DNA of 64,000 nt from Candidatus Methanoperedens sp. (GTDB lineage: Archaea > Halobacteriota > Methanosarcinia > Methanosarcinales > Methanoperedenaceae), in NCBI GenBank assembly GCA_012026835.1, contig VEPN01000010.1, positions 1 to 64,000 of the forward strand, given 5' to 3'. The notes under the pieces are model-generated. The model saw only the letters and a program-made list of their open reading frames with translations. It was not told the DNA's origin and did not search any database. This document shows positions 9,388 to 17,478 of this stretch, piece by piece. The position numbers and the translations under genes are program-made. Position 1 is the first letter of the stretch; each line of letters starts with the position of its first letter.

Positions 9388-10325
9388 TTAGCCACCTCTT
9401 TTTCAGGTTCCGCGCCTGCTTTTGTTTCCGGTTTCTCCACTTTCTTTTCTTCCTTCGTCTCCTTGCCTATGGATTCAAGAAGCTGTTTTGGTGAAACCAT
9501 GTTCTTATCAAGTTCAAGCTCTTTATCGCCCAGACCCATGGCAAGGCCGATGAGCTGGGTAAAATAGAGGACAGGCATATTAATGACAGTATTATGCGCC
9601 TTCTCGACCATTGACTGCTGGCCGTCAAGCAACATATGGCACATGGGGCAGGCGACCACCATGCAATTGGCCCCTGCGGCTTTTGCTTCGTCGAATAATT
9701 TCTTTGTAAGTATGAAGGCGTAATCCTGTTTGCTCATAAGGAGATTCCCTCCACAGCATTTTGTCTTCTGGGTAAATGGCAGGCATTCTGCACCTGTGGC
9801 TTTTATCAGGTTATCAAGTGACTGGGGATTTTCCGGGTTATCGAATTTTGATACTTCGGAAGGGCGGACGAGAAGACAACCGTAGTAAGGTACTGCTTTG
9901 ATGCCCTTAAGTGATTTCTTGAATTTCTGTGACAGCGAATCTATTCCCACATCATTTACCATAACATCCAGAAGGTGTTTGATCTTAAACCCATTGTTCT
10001 TGTATTTATTGCCAAGCGCTTTCTCTATCTTTCCCCTGAATACTTCATCGGTCTTCATTGCTTTATCAGCCCGTGAAAGATTATGCGAGCAGATGCTGCA
10101 TGGTATTACAAGGTCAAGCCCGGTTTTCTGCGCAAGCATGTTGTTCCTTGCAGACAGGCCCATTGATAATTCCTTATCAAAGATCGCTTCAAGTGCGCCG
10201 CAGCAGTTCCAGTCTTCAATTTCTGTCAATTCAATGCCCGCGGTTTTGCTTACGGCTTTTGTCGAGGCGTCGTACTCACGCGCAGTACCGTGGAGTGTGC
10301 AGCCGGGATAATATGCGAGTTTCAT
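9384..10325 (-). CDS. hdrB: Heterodisulfide reductase subunit B
   Basis: The 313-aa product has the two CCG domains that bind the noncubane [4Fe-4S] clusters splitting CoM-S-S-CoB. Domain 1 runs from YYPGCTLHG through WNCCGALEAI to IPCSICSHN. Domain 2 runs from YYGCLLVRP through TKCCGGNLL to ACPMCHMLL. The last 45 residues form a charged Lys/Glu tail beyond the usual HdrB end. It overlaps hdrC and the double hdrA by 4 bases on either side, giving the order C-B-A. Confidence 0.95.
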   Translation of the reverse strand: MKLAYYPGCTLHGTAREYDASTKAVSKTAGIELTEIEDWNCCGALEAIFDKELSMGLSARNNMLAQKTGLDLVIPCSICSHNLSRADKAMKTDEVFRGKIEKALGNKYKNNGFKIKHLLDVMVNDVGIDSLSQKFKKSLKGIKAVPYYGCLLVRPSEVSKFDNPENPQSLDNLIKATGAECLPFTQKTKCCGGNLLMSKQDYAFILTKKLFDEAKAAGANCMVVACPMCHMLLDGQQSMVEKAHNTVINMPVLYFTQLIGLAMGLGDKELELDKNMVSPKQLLESIGKETKEEKKVEKPETKAGAEPEKEVAK

Positions 10326-10888
10326 TTCTCCACCTCCTCAAAGATGCGTTTTATCTGGTCGGTTCCTTTGATTTTATGGGGCAGGATACTGAGTTTTCCT
10401 TTCCTGAATAGTTCCATTCCCATCGGGGCGTAACCGATAACACCGCCGATGCCCTTTGTTTTCAGCATGAACATGCCGCTGACTCCTGCTTCATACCATT
10501 TGCCATTGCTCTTAACAGAGTCGATAAAAAGATTATCAAAAAGTGGTTTTGGATTGGCAAGCTTGATCTTCCCGGCTTTTGCCTCGCGCTGGGCAATTGC
10601 TCTTATCGCACCCATAACTTCTGTTATTTTCACATCCTGGGGGCAGCGCTCATAGCAGAGATAACATGAGGCGCAAAGCCACAGGGATTCATCAGTCAGG
10701 ACTTCGTTTCTCATGCCAAGCAATGCCTTCCTTAAGATTTTTCTCGGGTTGTAGCCTTTATCTATTTCAGTGACAGGGCATCCGACCGTACATCCTGTAC
10801 AGTTAAAACAGCGTTTGATGTTCTCTCCACCTGGTTCATTAGCTATCTCGTATTTGAAATTCGGGTCAAGCTCGCTTGTCTTAATCAT
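10322..10888 (-). CDS. hdrC: Heterodisulfide reductase subunit C
   Basis: The 188-aa protein carries two [4Fe-4S] ferredoxin motifs, FNCTGCTVGCPVTEIDKG near residues 28-45 and CASCYLCYERCPQDV near 70-85, as in HdrC. It relays electrons from HdrA to HdrB. The length is typical of HdrC. Stop and start codons overlap those of its neighbours by 4 bases, which implies translational coupling. Confidence 0.94.
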   Translation of the reverse strand: MIKTSELDPNFKYEIANEPGGENIKRCFNCTGCTVGCPVTEIDKGYNPRKILRKALLGMRNEVLTDESLWLCASCYLCYERCPQDVKITEVMGAIRAIAQREAKAGKIKLANPKPLFDNLFIDSVKSNGKWYEAGVSGMFMLKTKGIGGVIGYAPMGMELFRKGKLSILPHKIKGTDQIKRIFEEVEK

Positions 10889-11919
10889 TTGCCAGCCTCC
10901 AGTTGCCGTGCGAGGAATACAGTAAGGTCAACCACATCAAGATCGTACTTCTTTGCCGTGTCTTTTTCGTTCTTCAGGCAGTTAAAATGCGCGAGGCATT
11001 TTGAGCATGTAGTTATCAACGTCTTAGCGCCGGTAGCAGCGGCTTCATCCATCCTGGCTATCCTGAGGGCCTTTGTCTGCTCGTTGCAGTTCATGAAACT
11101 GCTGACCCCGCAGCATAGTGCATTTTCTTTTGAATGCTCCATTTCCTTAAGCTTTGCGCCATTTGCCGTCAATGCCCTGCGAGGAGCATCATAAACTCCC
11201 ATGTGCCTGCCCAGCCTGCAAGGGTCGTGATATGTAACTTCAGAATTTATCTTGAGGCCGAGTTTATCCATAAGTTCGGAAATATGGACGACCTTTATCC
11301 CGAGGTCGTAATCCTTTGATAACGTGCGATAGCATTCCGCGCAGCTTGTTATAAGGGTGTCGATACCGCTTTCCTTAAGATATTTGGTGTTATCATTCTT
11401 AAGCCTGTCAAAAACATCTTTTTTCCCCTGCCACAGCATATCATGGCCGCAGCATTTCATCTGCACCATCCGGGGTTTGATGCCTATTTTGTCAAGGAGT
11501 TTGAGAGATGAAGTCGTGATTTCCCCGAAATCAGTTTTTACATCGTGCAAAAACAAGCTCAGAGAATCCACACATCCCGGGAAAAAGCCGTATTTTGAAT
11601 CGGTTTTTTCCATTTTGGTGTTCCCGTTAAGCCTGGAACTCAATTCAGCAAGCTCTGTGAAAACGCCAAGATGGGCGATATCAAGCGGAGTTTTCCCTTC
11701 CCTTTCTTGTTTTATGAAACTTAAGAAATCCACCTGCTGCGGGCATTCCTGGGGGCAGAGACCGCATGTCAGGCATGTCCAGATGTCTTTTGTTTCAAGC
11801 CCGTAGATGTTTGAATTATAAATAGAATTGCGCGGGGATGTTTTAGAAACCCGCCGCATAGGACATATCGACGTGCATTTACCGCACTGATAACAGGACT
11901 GTGCTTTGCTATTTAACAT
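10885..11919 (-). CDS. HdrD-like (HdrC-HdrB fusion) iron-sulfur oxidoreductase, first gene of the operon
   Basis: The 344-aa protein starts with two [4Fe-4S] motifs (CYQCGKCTSICP and CLTCGLCPQECPQ). Two CCG-type domains follow: PGCVDS, KCCGHDM, CAECYR, then DPCRLGR, LCCGVSS, CSKCLAHF. This is the HdrC-HdrB fusion layout of HdrD, also seen in the GlpC/LldE-type families. No membrane HdrE partner is nearby. It could be a second disulfide-active site or a dehydrogenase-linked subunit. GGAGAACTGA before ATG 11919 is a good ribosome-binding site. Confidence 0.88.
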   Translation of the reverse strand: MLNSKAQSCYQCGKCTSICPMRRVSKTSPRNSIYNSNIYGLETKDIWTCLTCGLCPQECPQQVDFLSFIKQEREGKTPLDIAHLGVFTELAELSSRLNGNTKMEKTDSKYGFFPGCVDSLSLFLHDVKTDFGEITTSSLKLLDKIGIKPRMVQMKCCGHDMLWQGKKDVFDRLKNDNTKYLKESGIDTLITSCAECYRTLSKDYDLGIKVVHISELMDKLGLKINSEVTYHDPCRLGRHMGVYDAPRRALTANGAKLKEMEHSKENALCCGVSSFMNCNEQTKALRIARMDEAAATGAKTLITTCSKCLAHFNCLKNEKDTAKKYDLDVVDLTVFLARQLEAGK

Positions 11920-11973
11920 TCAGTTCTCCTTATTATATAATATAATGTCTATGTGCCATATTAAACATTTTGG

Positions 11974-11989
11974 TTCGTAAACTAACGAA
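11974..11989. promoter_or_regulatory. Dyad TTCGT-N6-ACGAA in the Hdr operon leader
   Basis: A perfect 16-base dyad (TTCGT AAACTA ACGAA, extendable by one G/C pair) lies 55 bases before the first Hdr start codon. It is just downstream of a TATA-like TTATAAAAAT read on the minus strand at 12030-12021. An identically spaced dyad lies upstream of the DUF1858 gene at 21230-21245. The position between core promoter and start codon suits a repressor site. The binding factor is unknown. Confidence 0.45.
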
Positions 11990-12177
11990 CAAAATGATTA
12001 ATAATGACCTATCGTTTTTAATTTTTATAAGAAATGCTTAGCTTTAAAGATTTCTATTTTAACGCGGCAGAGCATCATTATTAATAATGTTACTCTCCAG
12101 AAAAAATTAGCAACAACCTTTACCAAAAATCTGACCGCAGATGAAAGCGCACAGAGTCACGCCTCTTTTGAGAGTAT

Positions 12178-12305
12178 CCACGTCGACTGTCACGCCAGTC
12201 GATTGCGTGCACACATATGCCAGCGCACCGGCATACGTGGACGTGCCTCCTCAAGGAGCGCAACCCTTGACGTATGCCCTGTTGGGCATACGTGTGCACA
12301 ATCGA
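12178..12305. repeat. Cluster of nested inverted repeats (possible structured RNA or transposon-end relic)
   Basis: Several stems pack into 130 bases. TCGACTG 12183-12189 pairs with CAGTCGA 12196-12202. An outer pair 12199-12220 with 12286-12305 matches over about 20 bases with a 2-base bulge. ATGCC 12217-12221 pairs with GGCAT 12230-12234. A perfect 10-bp stem, ACGTATGCCC 12270-12279 with GGGCATACGT 12284-12293, closes on a 4-base loop. An open frame crosses it (12141-12329) but looks non-coding. The remaining bases of the 500-base Hdr/DUF2124 gap show only A/T-rich promoter sequence. Confidence 0.55.
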
Positions 12306-12426
12306 GAACCCTCAGGGCTTCGGCATTGATGAACGCAAATTTAGTGAATGAGGAATTGTTTTGTCATGTCGTCATCCGGGCAATAAAAAAAACCCTTATA
12401 TTACCATCAAACAATCTATACCATGT

Positions 12427-12909
12427 ATGAAACCTATAGAAAAAGCATCAGGTATCGGCGGCTTGCTTACAGCGTTCAGGAAACTTGCCCGCGGCAGGGA
12501 CAAAATAACGTTCATAGGCTGCCCCGGATGGTGCAACCCGTTTGCTGAGCTGCTTGGCTATGTTCTGCGCGATGCAGGCAAAGAGATGGTATTTATACCC
12601 AACCTGAGAAAGGATATGGCTGTAAGGGTAGAAATGACTGTTTATGGCATGCAGCTTGGGGATAATGCAGACCCGTCTTCTGATACTATCGTTCTCCTGG
12701 GAGGTCTTGCCATGCCCAAGATGGAAGTTGACGTCGGGGGTCTGAAGGAATTGATTGATGAAGTTACTGACGGGAAACCTGACAGGAGGATATTTGGCGT
12801 CTGTGTGGGCGGGGTTTTCCAGAAAGCGGGGTGGGATAAGTTGATCCATTTTGATTATCTTGTGGATGCAGACATGGAAGTTACGACATACGGGAGCACT
12901 GATGGATAA
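12427..12909 (+). CDS. DUF2124-family archaeal protein
   Basis: The 160-aa soluble protein resembles the archaeal DUF2124 family, recognised by ITFIGCPGWCNPFAELLGY, the VLLGGLAMPKM core and the end DYLVDADMEV. The pattern suggests an alpha/beta fold with conserved Cys-Pro-Gly; function is unknown. I start at ATG 12427 because the 22 codons upstream are not family-like and read through a spacer. The stop overlaps the next gene by 8 bases, so it begins a three-gene operon with a mini-COX1 and a CGGC protein. Confidence 0.72.
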   Translation: MKPIEKASGIGGLLTAFRKLARGRDKITFIGCPGWCNPFAELLGYVLRDAGKEMVFIPNLRKDMAVRVEMTVYGMQLGDNADPSSDTIVLLGGLAMPKMEVDVGGLKELIDEVTDGKPDRRIFGVCVGGVFQKAGWDKLIHFDYLVDADMEVTTYGSTDG

Positions 12910-13351
12910 GCTTTCGAGCCTGTTCATAAAAGCAGCACTTATATACCTTGCAATCAGCACAATTCTTGGAGTTCTGATAACCATTGGCCCGGGATATAGT
13001 TTTATGCATTCCCATCTTGCCCTTATAGGGTGGGTTTCTTTTTTGCTTTTTGGCCTTGCTTATCTTTTGCTTCCGCAGTATACCGGAAATCCGTTATTCA
13101 GTGAAAGACTGGGACTTATACAGTTCTGGCTTGCAAACATTGGTCTCATCGGCCTGTCGCTTTCATATCCGTTCATGAGAATGTATATGCTTAAAGAACT
13201 GGATTATTCCCTTGCCCGGACAATGGTTATATTATTCGGAACGGTTGAAGCGATTTCTGTTTTTATGTTCATATACAATATCTGGAAGAGTATGGGGATA
13301 GTACGCTCTCAGGAAGAAAATATATTTTATACCGAATATAGGGATAAGTGA
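12902..13351 (+). CDS. Mini heme-copper-oxidase subunit I-like membrane protein (copy 1)
   Basis: The 149-aa integral membrane protein has four predicted hydrophobic helices and the motif FMHSHLALIGWVSFLLFG followed by LLPQYTGNPL. This resembles single-domain COX1/CcoN/NorB-like proteins, about one third the length of a true oxidase subunit. The histidines of MHSH might bind heme. The remaining oxidase ligands and a copper site are not present, so turnover of oxygen or NO is not supported. A paralogue is encoded at 17479. The start was set at ATG 12902; the 17 codons upstream are antisense-like filler. Confidence 0.65.
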   Translation: MDKLSSLFIKAALIYLAISTILGVLITIGPGYSFMHSHLALIGWVSFLLFGLAYLLLPQYTGNPLFSERLGLIQFWLANIGLIGLSLSYPFMRMYMLKELDYSLARTMVILFGTVEAISVFMFIYNIWKSMGIVRSQEENIFYTEYRDK

Positions 13352-13356
13352 TAACA

Positions 13357-13869
13357 ATGGAATGGACTACCGAAGCATCAGGGGAACTTGAAAAAGTACC
13401 TGAACATGTCCGCAAAATGGCAAAAATGGGAATAGAGACATCTGTAGAAAAGAAAGGGAAAGGAATTGTGACCCTTGAAGATGTGAGGGAAGCAGCACAG
13501 CGTTTCGGGGCTTTGATGGAAAAGGATGAAAAAGACAATAAGACTACAAGGATCGCAGTAGTAAGATGCGATATCGTAAGTGAGACCTGTCCGGGAGTTG
13601 CGTGTTTTAAGTCGTTCAATAAAAGAAAAGTGCATTTTAGTGAGTACGGCCCTGATACCGAGATAATCGGTTTTTTCACATGCGGAGGATGTCCGGGAAG
13701 ACGTGTTTTCAGGCTTGTGGATAGCCTCATGAAGCACGGCGTGGATGTGGTACATTTGAGTTCATGCATGCTTATGGACACAGGCTACCCGAAATGCCCG
13801 CATATAGATGAGATTAAAAAGATGATACTAAAAAAAGGCGTAAAAGTAGTGGAAGGGACTCATCATTAG
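13357..13869 (+). CDS. PCP_red-CGGC two-domain cysteine protein
   Basis: About 170 aa. Residues 1-50 resemble the PCP_red domain found at the C-terminus of light-independent protochlorophyllide reductase subunits (MEWTTEASGELEKVPEHVR ... TLEDVREAA). Residues 65-165 are a CGGC domain: VVRCDIVSETCPGVACF, FFTCGGCPGRR, HLSSCMLMDTGYPKCPH. It therefore has at least eight cysteines suited to metal or cluster binding. The role is unknown; redox or metal sensing is a guess. ATG 13357 is preferred over GTG 13348, which overlaps the previous stop. Third gene of the DUF2124 operon. Confidence 0.75.
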   Translation: MEWTTEASGELEKVPEHVRKMAKMGIETSVEKKGKGIVTLEDVREAAQRFGALMEKDEKDNKTTRIAVVRCDIVSETCPGVACFKSFNKRKVHFSEYGPDTEIIGFFTCGGCPGRRVFRLVDSLMKHGVDVVHLSSCMLMDTGYPKCPHIDEIKKMILKKGVKVVEGTHH

Positions 13870-14024
13870 AACGAGTGCAGGGTTCAGGAACCGGATTAAG
13901 ATTCAAGAGGAGCCTTAAGTCAAAGCCCTCTCTAATATGGCCGCATCACTTTCAGTATGCTACATCACTTTCAGTACGCTCTCCCAACGCTTATTAATAT
14001 GCAAATCCTATTTCTGTTCATATC

Positions 14025-15362
14025 ATGGAGCTTACCTTTAACAGGGGCACAATTGTAGTCAAGGGAGATGTACGCGTCCCAAATTCCACCTGGGATGAAC
14101 GGTCAAGAACCTTCAGGGCAATGGCTCTGCACTACAGGGATATTATAGATTATCTGAAAAATTCAGGCATCAGTTATACAGATAATGTTCTTGACCTGCT
14201 GCCATGCCCTGAACTCAAAAGCTGCATAATATCGAGGGACTACCAGAAAATGGCTCTTGATGCATGGGTTATCAGTGGCAAACGCGGTGTCATGGTATTA
14301 CCAACCGGGAGCGGAAAAACAATCATCGGGATAGAAGCTATCTCGCTGCTGAATACTCCGACATTAGTTGTTGTTCCGACCCTTAGCCTGGTTGACCAAT
14401 GGCGTTCCAGGCTGAAGAAGGAGTTTGGAACAGACGTTGGAATCCTTGGAGGAGGAGAGCAGGATATAAAAGCCTTAACCGTATCCACATACAATTCTGC
14501 ATACATTCATGCAGACAGGCTGGGTAACAGGTTTTGCCTCATCATCTTTGATGAAGTTCACCACCTCGCTGCTGAAGGTTACAGGCACATAGCAGAGATG
14601 TTTGCTTCCCCTTTTAGAATGGGATTAACGGCTACATACGAACGGGAAGATGGTCTTCACACAGAACTTAACCGTCTTGTAGGCGGAAAGATTTTCGAGA
14701 GAAAAGTGAAAGAACTTGCAGGAGAGCACCTTTCGCCCTTTAAACTTGAAAAGGTTATAGTAGAACTGACAGAAGAAGAACAAAAAGAGTATAGCCTGAA
14801 TCAGGGGATTTTTACCGATTATCTCAGGAAATACGGCATAACAATCAGGACTCCTCTGGATTTCCAGAATATAGTAATCAGAAGTGGAAGAGATCCGAAT
14901 GCAAGGAAAGCTCTGCTTGCAAGGAACAAGGCAAGGGACATCGCCCTTAACAGCATCTCGAAAATTGGTAGTTTCAGGGAAATTCTGAACAGGCATGCGG
15001 ATAGCAGGATATTCATTTTCACCGAACATAACAGGCTTGTCCACAGGATTTCAAAGGAGTTCCTCATACCAGCCATAACTTACAGAACCGCAGGCAGGGA
15101 GAGAAGTGAAATCCTTGATAGATTCAGGTCAGGCATATACAGGGCAGTTATCACATCGAAAGTTCTGGATGAGGGAATAGATGTCCCGGATGCCGATATC
15201 GGTATAATCCTTAGCGGAACAGGCAGCGAAAGAGCCTTTATTCAGCGGTTGGGAAGGATACTCAGGAAGAAAGAAGGAAAGGAAGCCATCCTGTACGAAA
15301 TCGTATCAGCAGAGACCAGTGAGGTTAATACGGCAAAAAGAAGAAAGAAATACTTGAGGTAA
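14025..15362 (+). CDS. xpb: XPB-type DNA helicase
   Basis: The 445-aa superfamily 2 helicase has Walker A LPTGSGKT (92-99), the DEVH box FDEVHHL near 175, motif III GLTATYEREDG and motif VI QRLGRILRKK. The N-terminal damage-recognition-like region is short, as in archaeal XPB. Archaeal XPB works with the Bax1 nuclease in DNA repair; Bax1 is encoded 14 bases downstream. The two form a two-gene operon preceded by a 155-base gap with a small tandem repeat of the CATCACTTTCAGTA type. Confidence 0.93.
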   Translation: MELTFNRGTIVVKGDVRVPNSTWDERSRTFRAMALHYRDIIDYLKNSGISYTDNVLDLLPCPELKSCIISRDYQKMALDAWVISGKRGVMVLPTGSGKTIIGIEAISLLNTPTLVVVPTLSLVDQWRSRLKKEFGTDVGILGGGEQDIKALTVSTYNSAYIHADRLGNRFCLIIFDEVHHLAAEGYRHIAEMFASPFRMGLTATYEREDGLHTELNRLVGGKIFERKVKELAGEHLSPFKLEKVIVELTEEEQKEYSLNQGIFTDYLRKYGITIRTPLDFQNIVIRSGRDPNARKALLARNKARDIALNSISKIGSFREILNRHADSRIFIFTEHNRLVHRISKEFLIPAITYRTAGRERSEILDRFRSGIYRAVITSKVLDEGIDVPDADIGIILSGTGSERAFIQRLGRILRKKEGKEAILYEIVSAETSEVNTAKRRKKYLR

Positions 15363-15376
15363 GAAAGGTTCAGGAA

Positions 15377-16882
15377 ATGCTCACAAGCGACCTTCTCGTC
15401 ACAAAAAGTTACAGGGGAAAAATAGAGCCTGCTTATGCTGCTCTTGACCCTGAACACATGGAGATTTCCGACTCGCTTATAGATATTTTCCAGAGGCATG
15501 TCGGGAAAACATACGGGGAACTCATTGAAGAAATCGAAGGCATTGAGGAAATCAACTATCGGTTAATCCGGGGACTGGCTCAGATACTTGAGAGGAGATG
15601 CGTTATCAGGTTGGATTCTCCTATCGAACCGACCGATGCCAGAAGAACGGTTTTTGAGGAATGTAAAGGCGCAGTCTCAGATATTAAAGAAAGAAAAGTG
15701 GTTATAGATAGGGCTGCCAGGAAGCTATCCGTTAATCCTGCTGAACTGGAAAAAGCTCTCTGGGCGGATCAGGAAGAAAATCTCATGATAAAAGAATTCC
15801 AGGCCGTAACTTCAGAAAATCTGCTCCGTCAGTACAACCTGTCCCTGACACAGACCCTCCTTTTCAAGGCAACCGGAATGGAGTTCCAGATAGAAGATAA
15901 TTACCAGCAGGTATTCAGGAAAATTAAACAGCTTGGACTGATGTACTCCATCGAACTGAACAAGATATACCTGGACGGACCGGTTTCCTTATTCAAGCTG
16001 ACTGAAAGATACGGTACAGCGCTGGCAAAACTGCTACCCATTATTATGAAGTGCAGCAGGTGGAGTCTAAAATCGAGCATCCTGAAAAAAACAATGCAGG
16101 GAAAAAGGATTTATGATTTTGCCCTGGATGATACCAGGCGGATTTTCAGTGTCGAAACTGTATCTGATTCAGGGACGTTTGACAGTGCAATCGAAAAAGA
16201 TTTTTCAACATTCGGCTTCAACGGCTGGTCGGTCAGGAGAGAACCTGCCGTACTCCAGGCAGGTCAGTATGCCTTTATCCCTGATTTCTCACTTGAGAAA
16301 AATGGCAGCAGGATATATGTCGAAATTATCGGCTTCTGGACGCCTGAATATCTCAAAAATAAGATCCTGAAAATAAACCAGTTGAAAGAAAAAGAAAACA
16401 TGATACTTCTTGTCGATAAAAATCTTGCATGTTCAGGCTCGGAGTTCAAAACTGAGAATCTTATCTTCTATAATAGAAAAATACCATACCTTGAGATACT
16501 CAAGGTTTTGAGAAAATATGAAGAGAAACAGCTTACCACAGAAGTTGAGAAGCTCAAATATATTGAAATCCCTCTGGAGGAAGGCGTAGTCAATCTCTGT
16601 GAAACTGCCGAAAAATACAGTGTCAGCATGGATGCCCTGAAAGCTGTGAATAAACAAAATAATAGGGATGGCTATTTGCTCGTTGGAGACCAGCTTGTTA
16701 ATAATCAGACCCTTAAAGCCGTTCAGAACGAACTGGTTGGAGTGAAAAAGCACAGCGAAGCCCTTGAAATTCTCAGGAAATATGGAATAAAGAGCCAGCA
16801 GATATTTGATGTTCTTGGTTATAAGGTGAAATGGAACGGACTTGACCCGGAGAATGCAGAAATATTGAAGCTCGAGGGCTGA
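15377..16882 (+). CDS. bax1: Bax1 nuclease (DUF790), XPB partner
   Basis: The 501-aa protein matches DUF790/Bax1, the archaeal endonuclease that binds XPB and cuts bubble DNA. The N-terminus LTSDLLVTKSYRGKIEPAY is typical. A PD-(D/E)xK-like nuclease core is visible near residues 295-325: FIPDFSLEKN, then YVEIIGFWTPEYL, then a conserved Lys-rich helix. The C-terminal 110 residues contain a LysM-like stretch (EKYSVSMDALKAVNKQN, VGDQLVN). The gene order with XPB supports the call. Confidence 0.9.
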   Translation: MLTSDLLVTKSYRGKIEPAYAALDPEHMEISDSLIDIFQRHVGKTYGELIEEIEGIEEINYRLIRGLAQILERRCVIRLDSPIEPTDARRTVFEECKGAVSDIKERKVVIDRAARKLSVNPAELEKALWADQEENLMIKEFQAVTSENLLRQYNLSLTQTLLFKATGMEFQIEDNYQQVFRKIKQLGLMYSIELNKIYLDGPVSLFKLTERYGTALAKLLPIIMKCSRWSLKSSILKKTMQGKRIYDFALDDTRRIFSVETVSDSGTFDSAIEKDFSTFGFNGWSVRREPAVLQAGQYAFIPDFSLEKNGSRIYVEIIGFWTPEYLKNKILKINQLKEKENMILLVDKNLACSGSEFKTENLIFYNRKIPYLEILKVLRKYEEKQLTTEVEKLKYIEIPLEEGVVNLCETAEKYSVSMDALKAVNKQNNRDGYLLVGDQLVNNQTLKAVQNELVGVKKHSEALEILRKYGIKSQQIFDVLGYKVKWNGLDPENAEILKLEG

Positions 16883-16928
16883 CAATATTTTAATATGCAT
16901 TTGATTCCATTTGAATTTGAGTGATTAT

Positions 16929-17231
16929 ATGACAGAGAATCCACTGAAAATTTACGAGAAATTAGATCCTGAACTGCTGAAGTTCGTTGAAAACTCCGGC
17001 GATTTTGTTTTTGCAGATGGTGCCTTGCCCCGGAAATTCAAGCTGCTTATAGCTATGGCTTTTGATGCATCTTATGGAGCAGTTAATGGCGTGAAGTCAC
17101 TGGCGCAGCAAGCAATAGAAGCAGGAGCAACCCAAGAAGAAATTACCGAAGCATTGAGAGTTGCACAATATCTGGGTGGAGTAGGCAGCATTTATACAGC
17201 AGGGCAAGCTCTAAAGGAGCTGTTTGGCTGA
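16929..17231 (+). CDS. Carboxymuconolactone decarboxylase (AhpD-fold) family protein without redox cysteines
   Basis: The 100-aa helical protein has the AhpD-fold core (AMAFDASYGAVNGVKSLAQQ, then EAGATQEEITEALRVA). The family's usual C-x2-C catalytic pair falls at YGAVNG and is missing, so peroxidatic chemistry is unlikely. ATG 16929 with GAGTGAT upstream was preferred to TTG 16911. It starts a group with DUF1858 and mini-COX1 genes separated by fewer than 30 bases. Confidence 0.8.
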   Translation: MTENPLKIYEKLDPELLKFVENSGDFVFADGALPRKFKLLIAMAFDASYGAVNGVKSLAQQAIEAGATQEEITEALRVAQYLGGVGSIYTAGQALKELFG

Positions 17232-17249
17232 ATGATGAAAGGTGAGGAA

Positions 17250-17453
17250 ATGTCTGAGAAAATAACAAAGGATAACAAGCTAAATGAAGTAATAGAGAAG
17301 TACCCTCAGACAAGAGAGGTATTTATCATGCACGGAATGCCTAAATATGCAGGCAGGCTTCCATCTGAGAAAATCGAATTTTTTTGCAGGATGCACAGGG
17401 TTGAGATTAACCAGTTGCTTGATGAATTGAATAAGGCGGCAGGGCTGGTATAA
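17250..17453 (+). CDS. DUF1858-like protein lacking the CxxC pair
   Basis: About 67 aa. It follows the DUF1858 pattern (NKLNEVIEKYPQTREVFIMHGM ... INQLLDELNKA), but the central Cys-x-x-Cys is replaced by a MPKYAGRLPSEKIEFFC segment. DUF1858 domains often accompany hemerythrin/PAS and NO- or oxygen-related proteins; no function is proven. ATG 17250 is preferred because GGTGAG precedes it by 3 bases. A second member with an intact CVGC is encoded at 21262. Confidence 0.7.
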   Translation: MSEKITKDNKLNEVIEKYPQTREVFIMHGMPKYAGRLPSEKIEFFCRMHRVEINQLLDELNKAAGLV

Positions 17454-17478
17454 GCAAATAGACTTAACCGAAGGGAAA

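Noticed and set aside
11931-11945. TATTATATAATATAAT as the TATA box of the Hdr operon.
   Set aside because: It lies only 12-26 bases before the start codon, which would put the transcription start inside the gene and lose the ribosome-binding site. The TTATAAAAAT at 12021-12030 fits better.
12141-12329. An open frame of 62 codons crossing the nested hairpins.
   Set aside because: It has no ribosome-binding site, and its sequence is fully accounted for by overlapping inverted repeats. It could be a tail of a TnpB-type gene, but I cannot support that.
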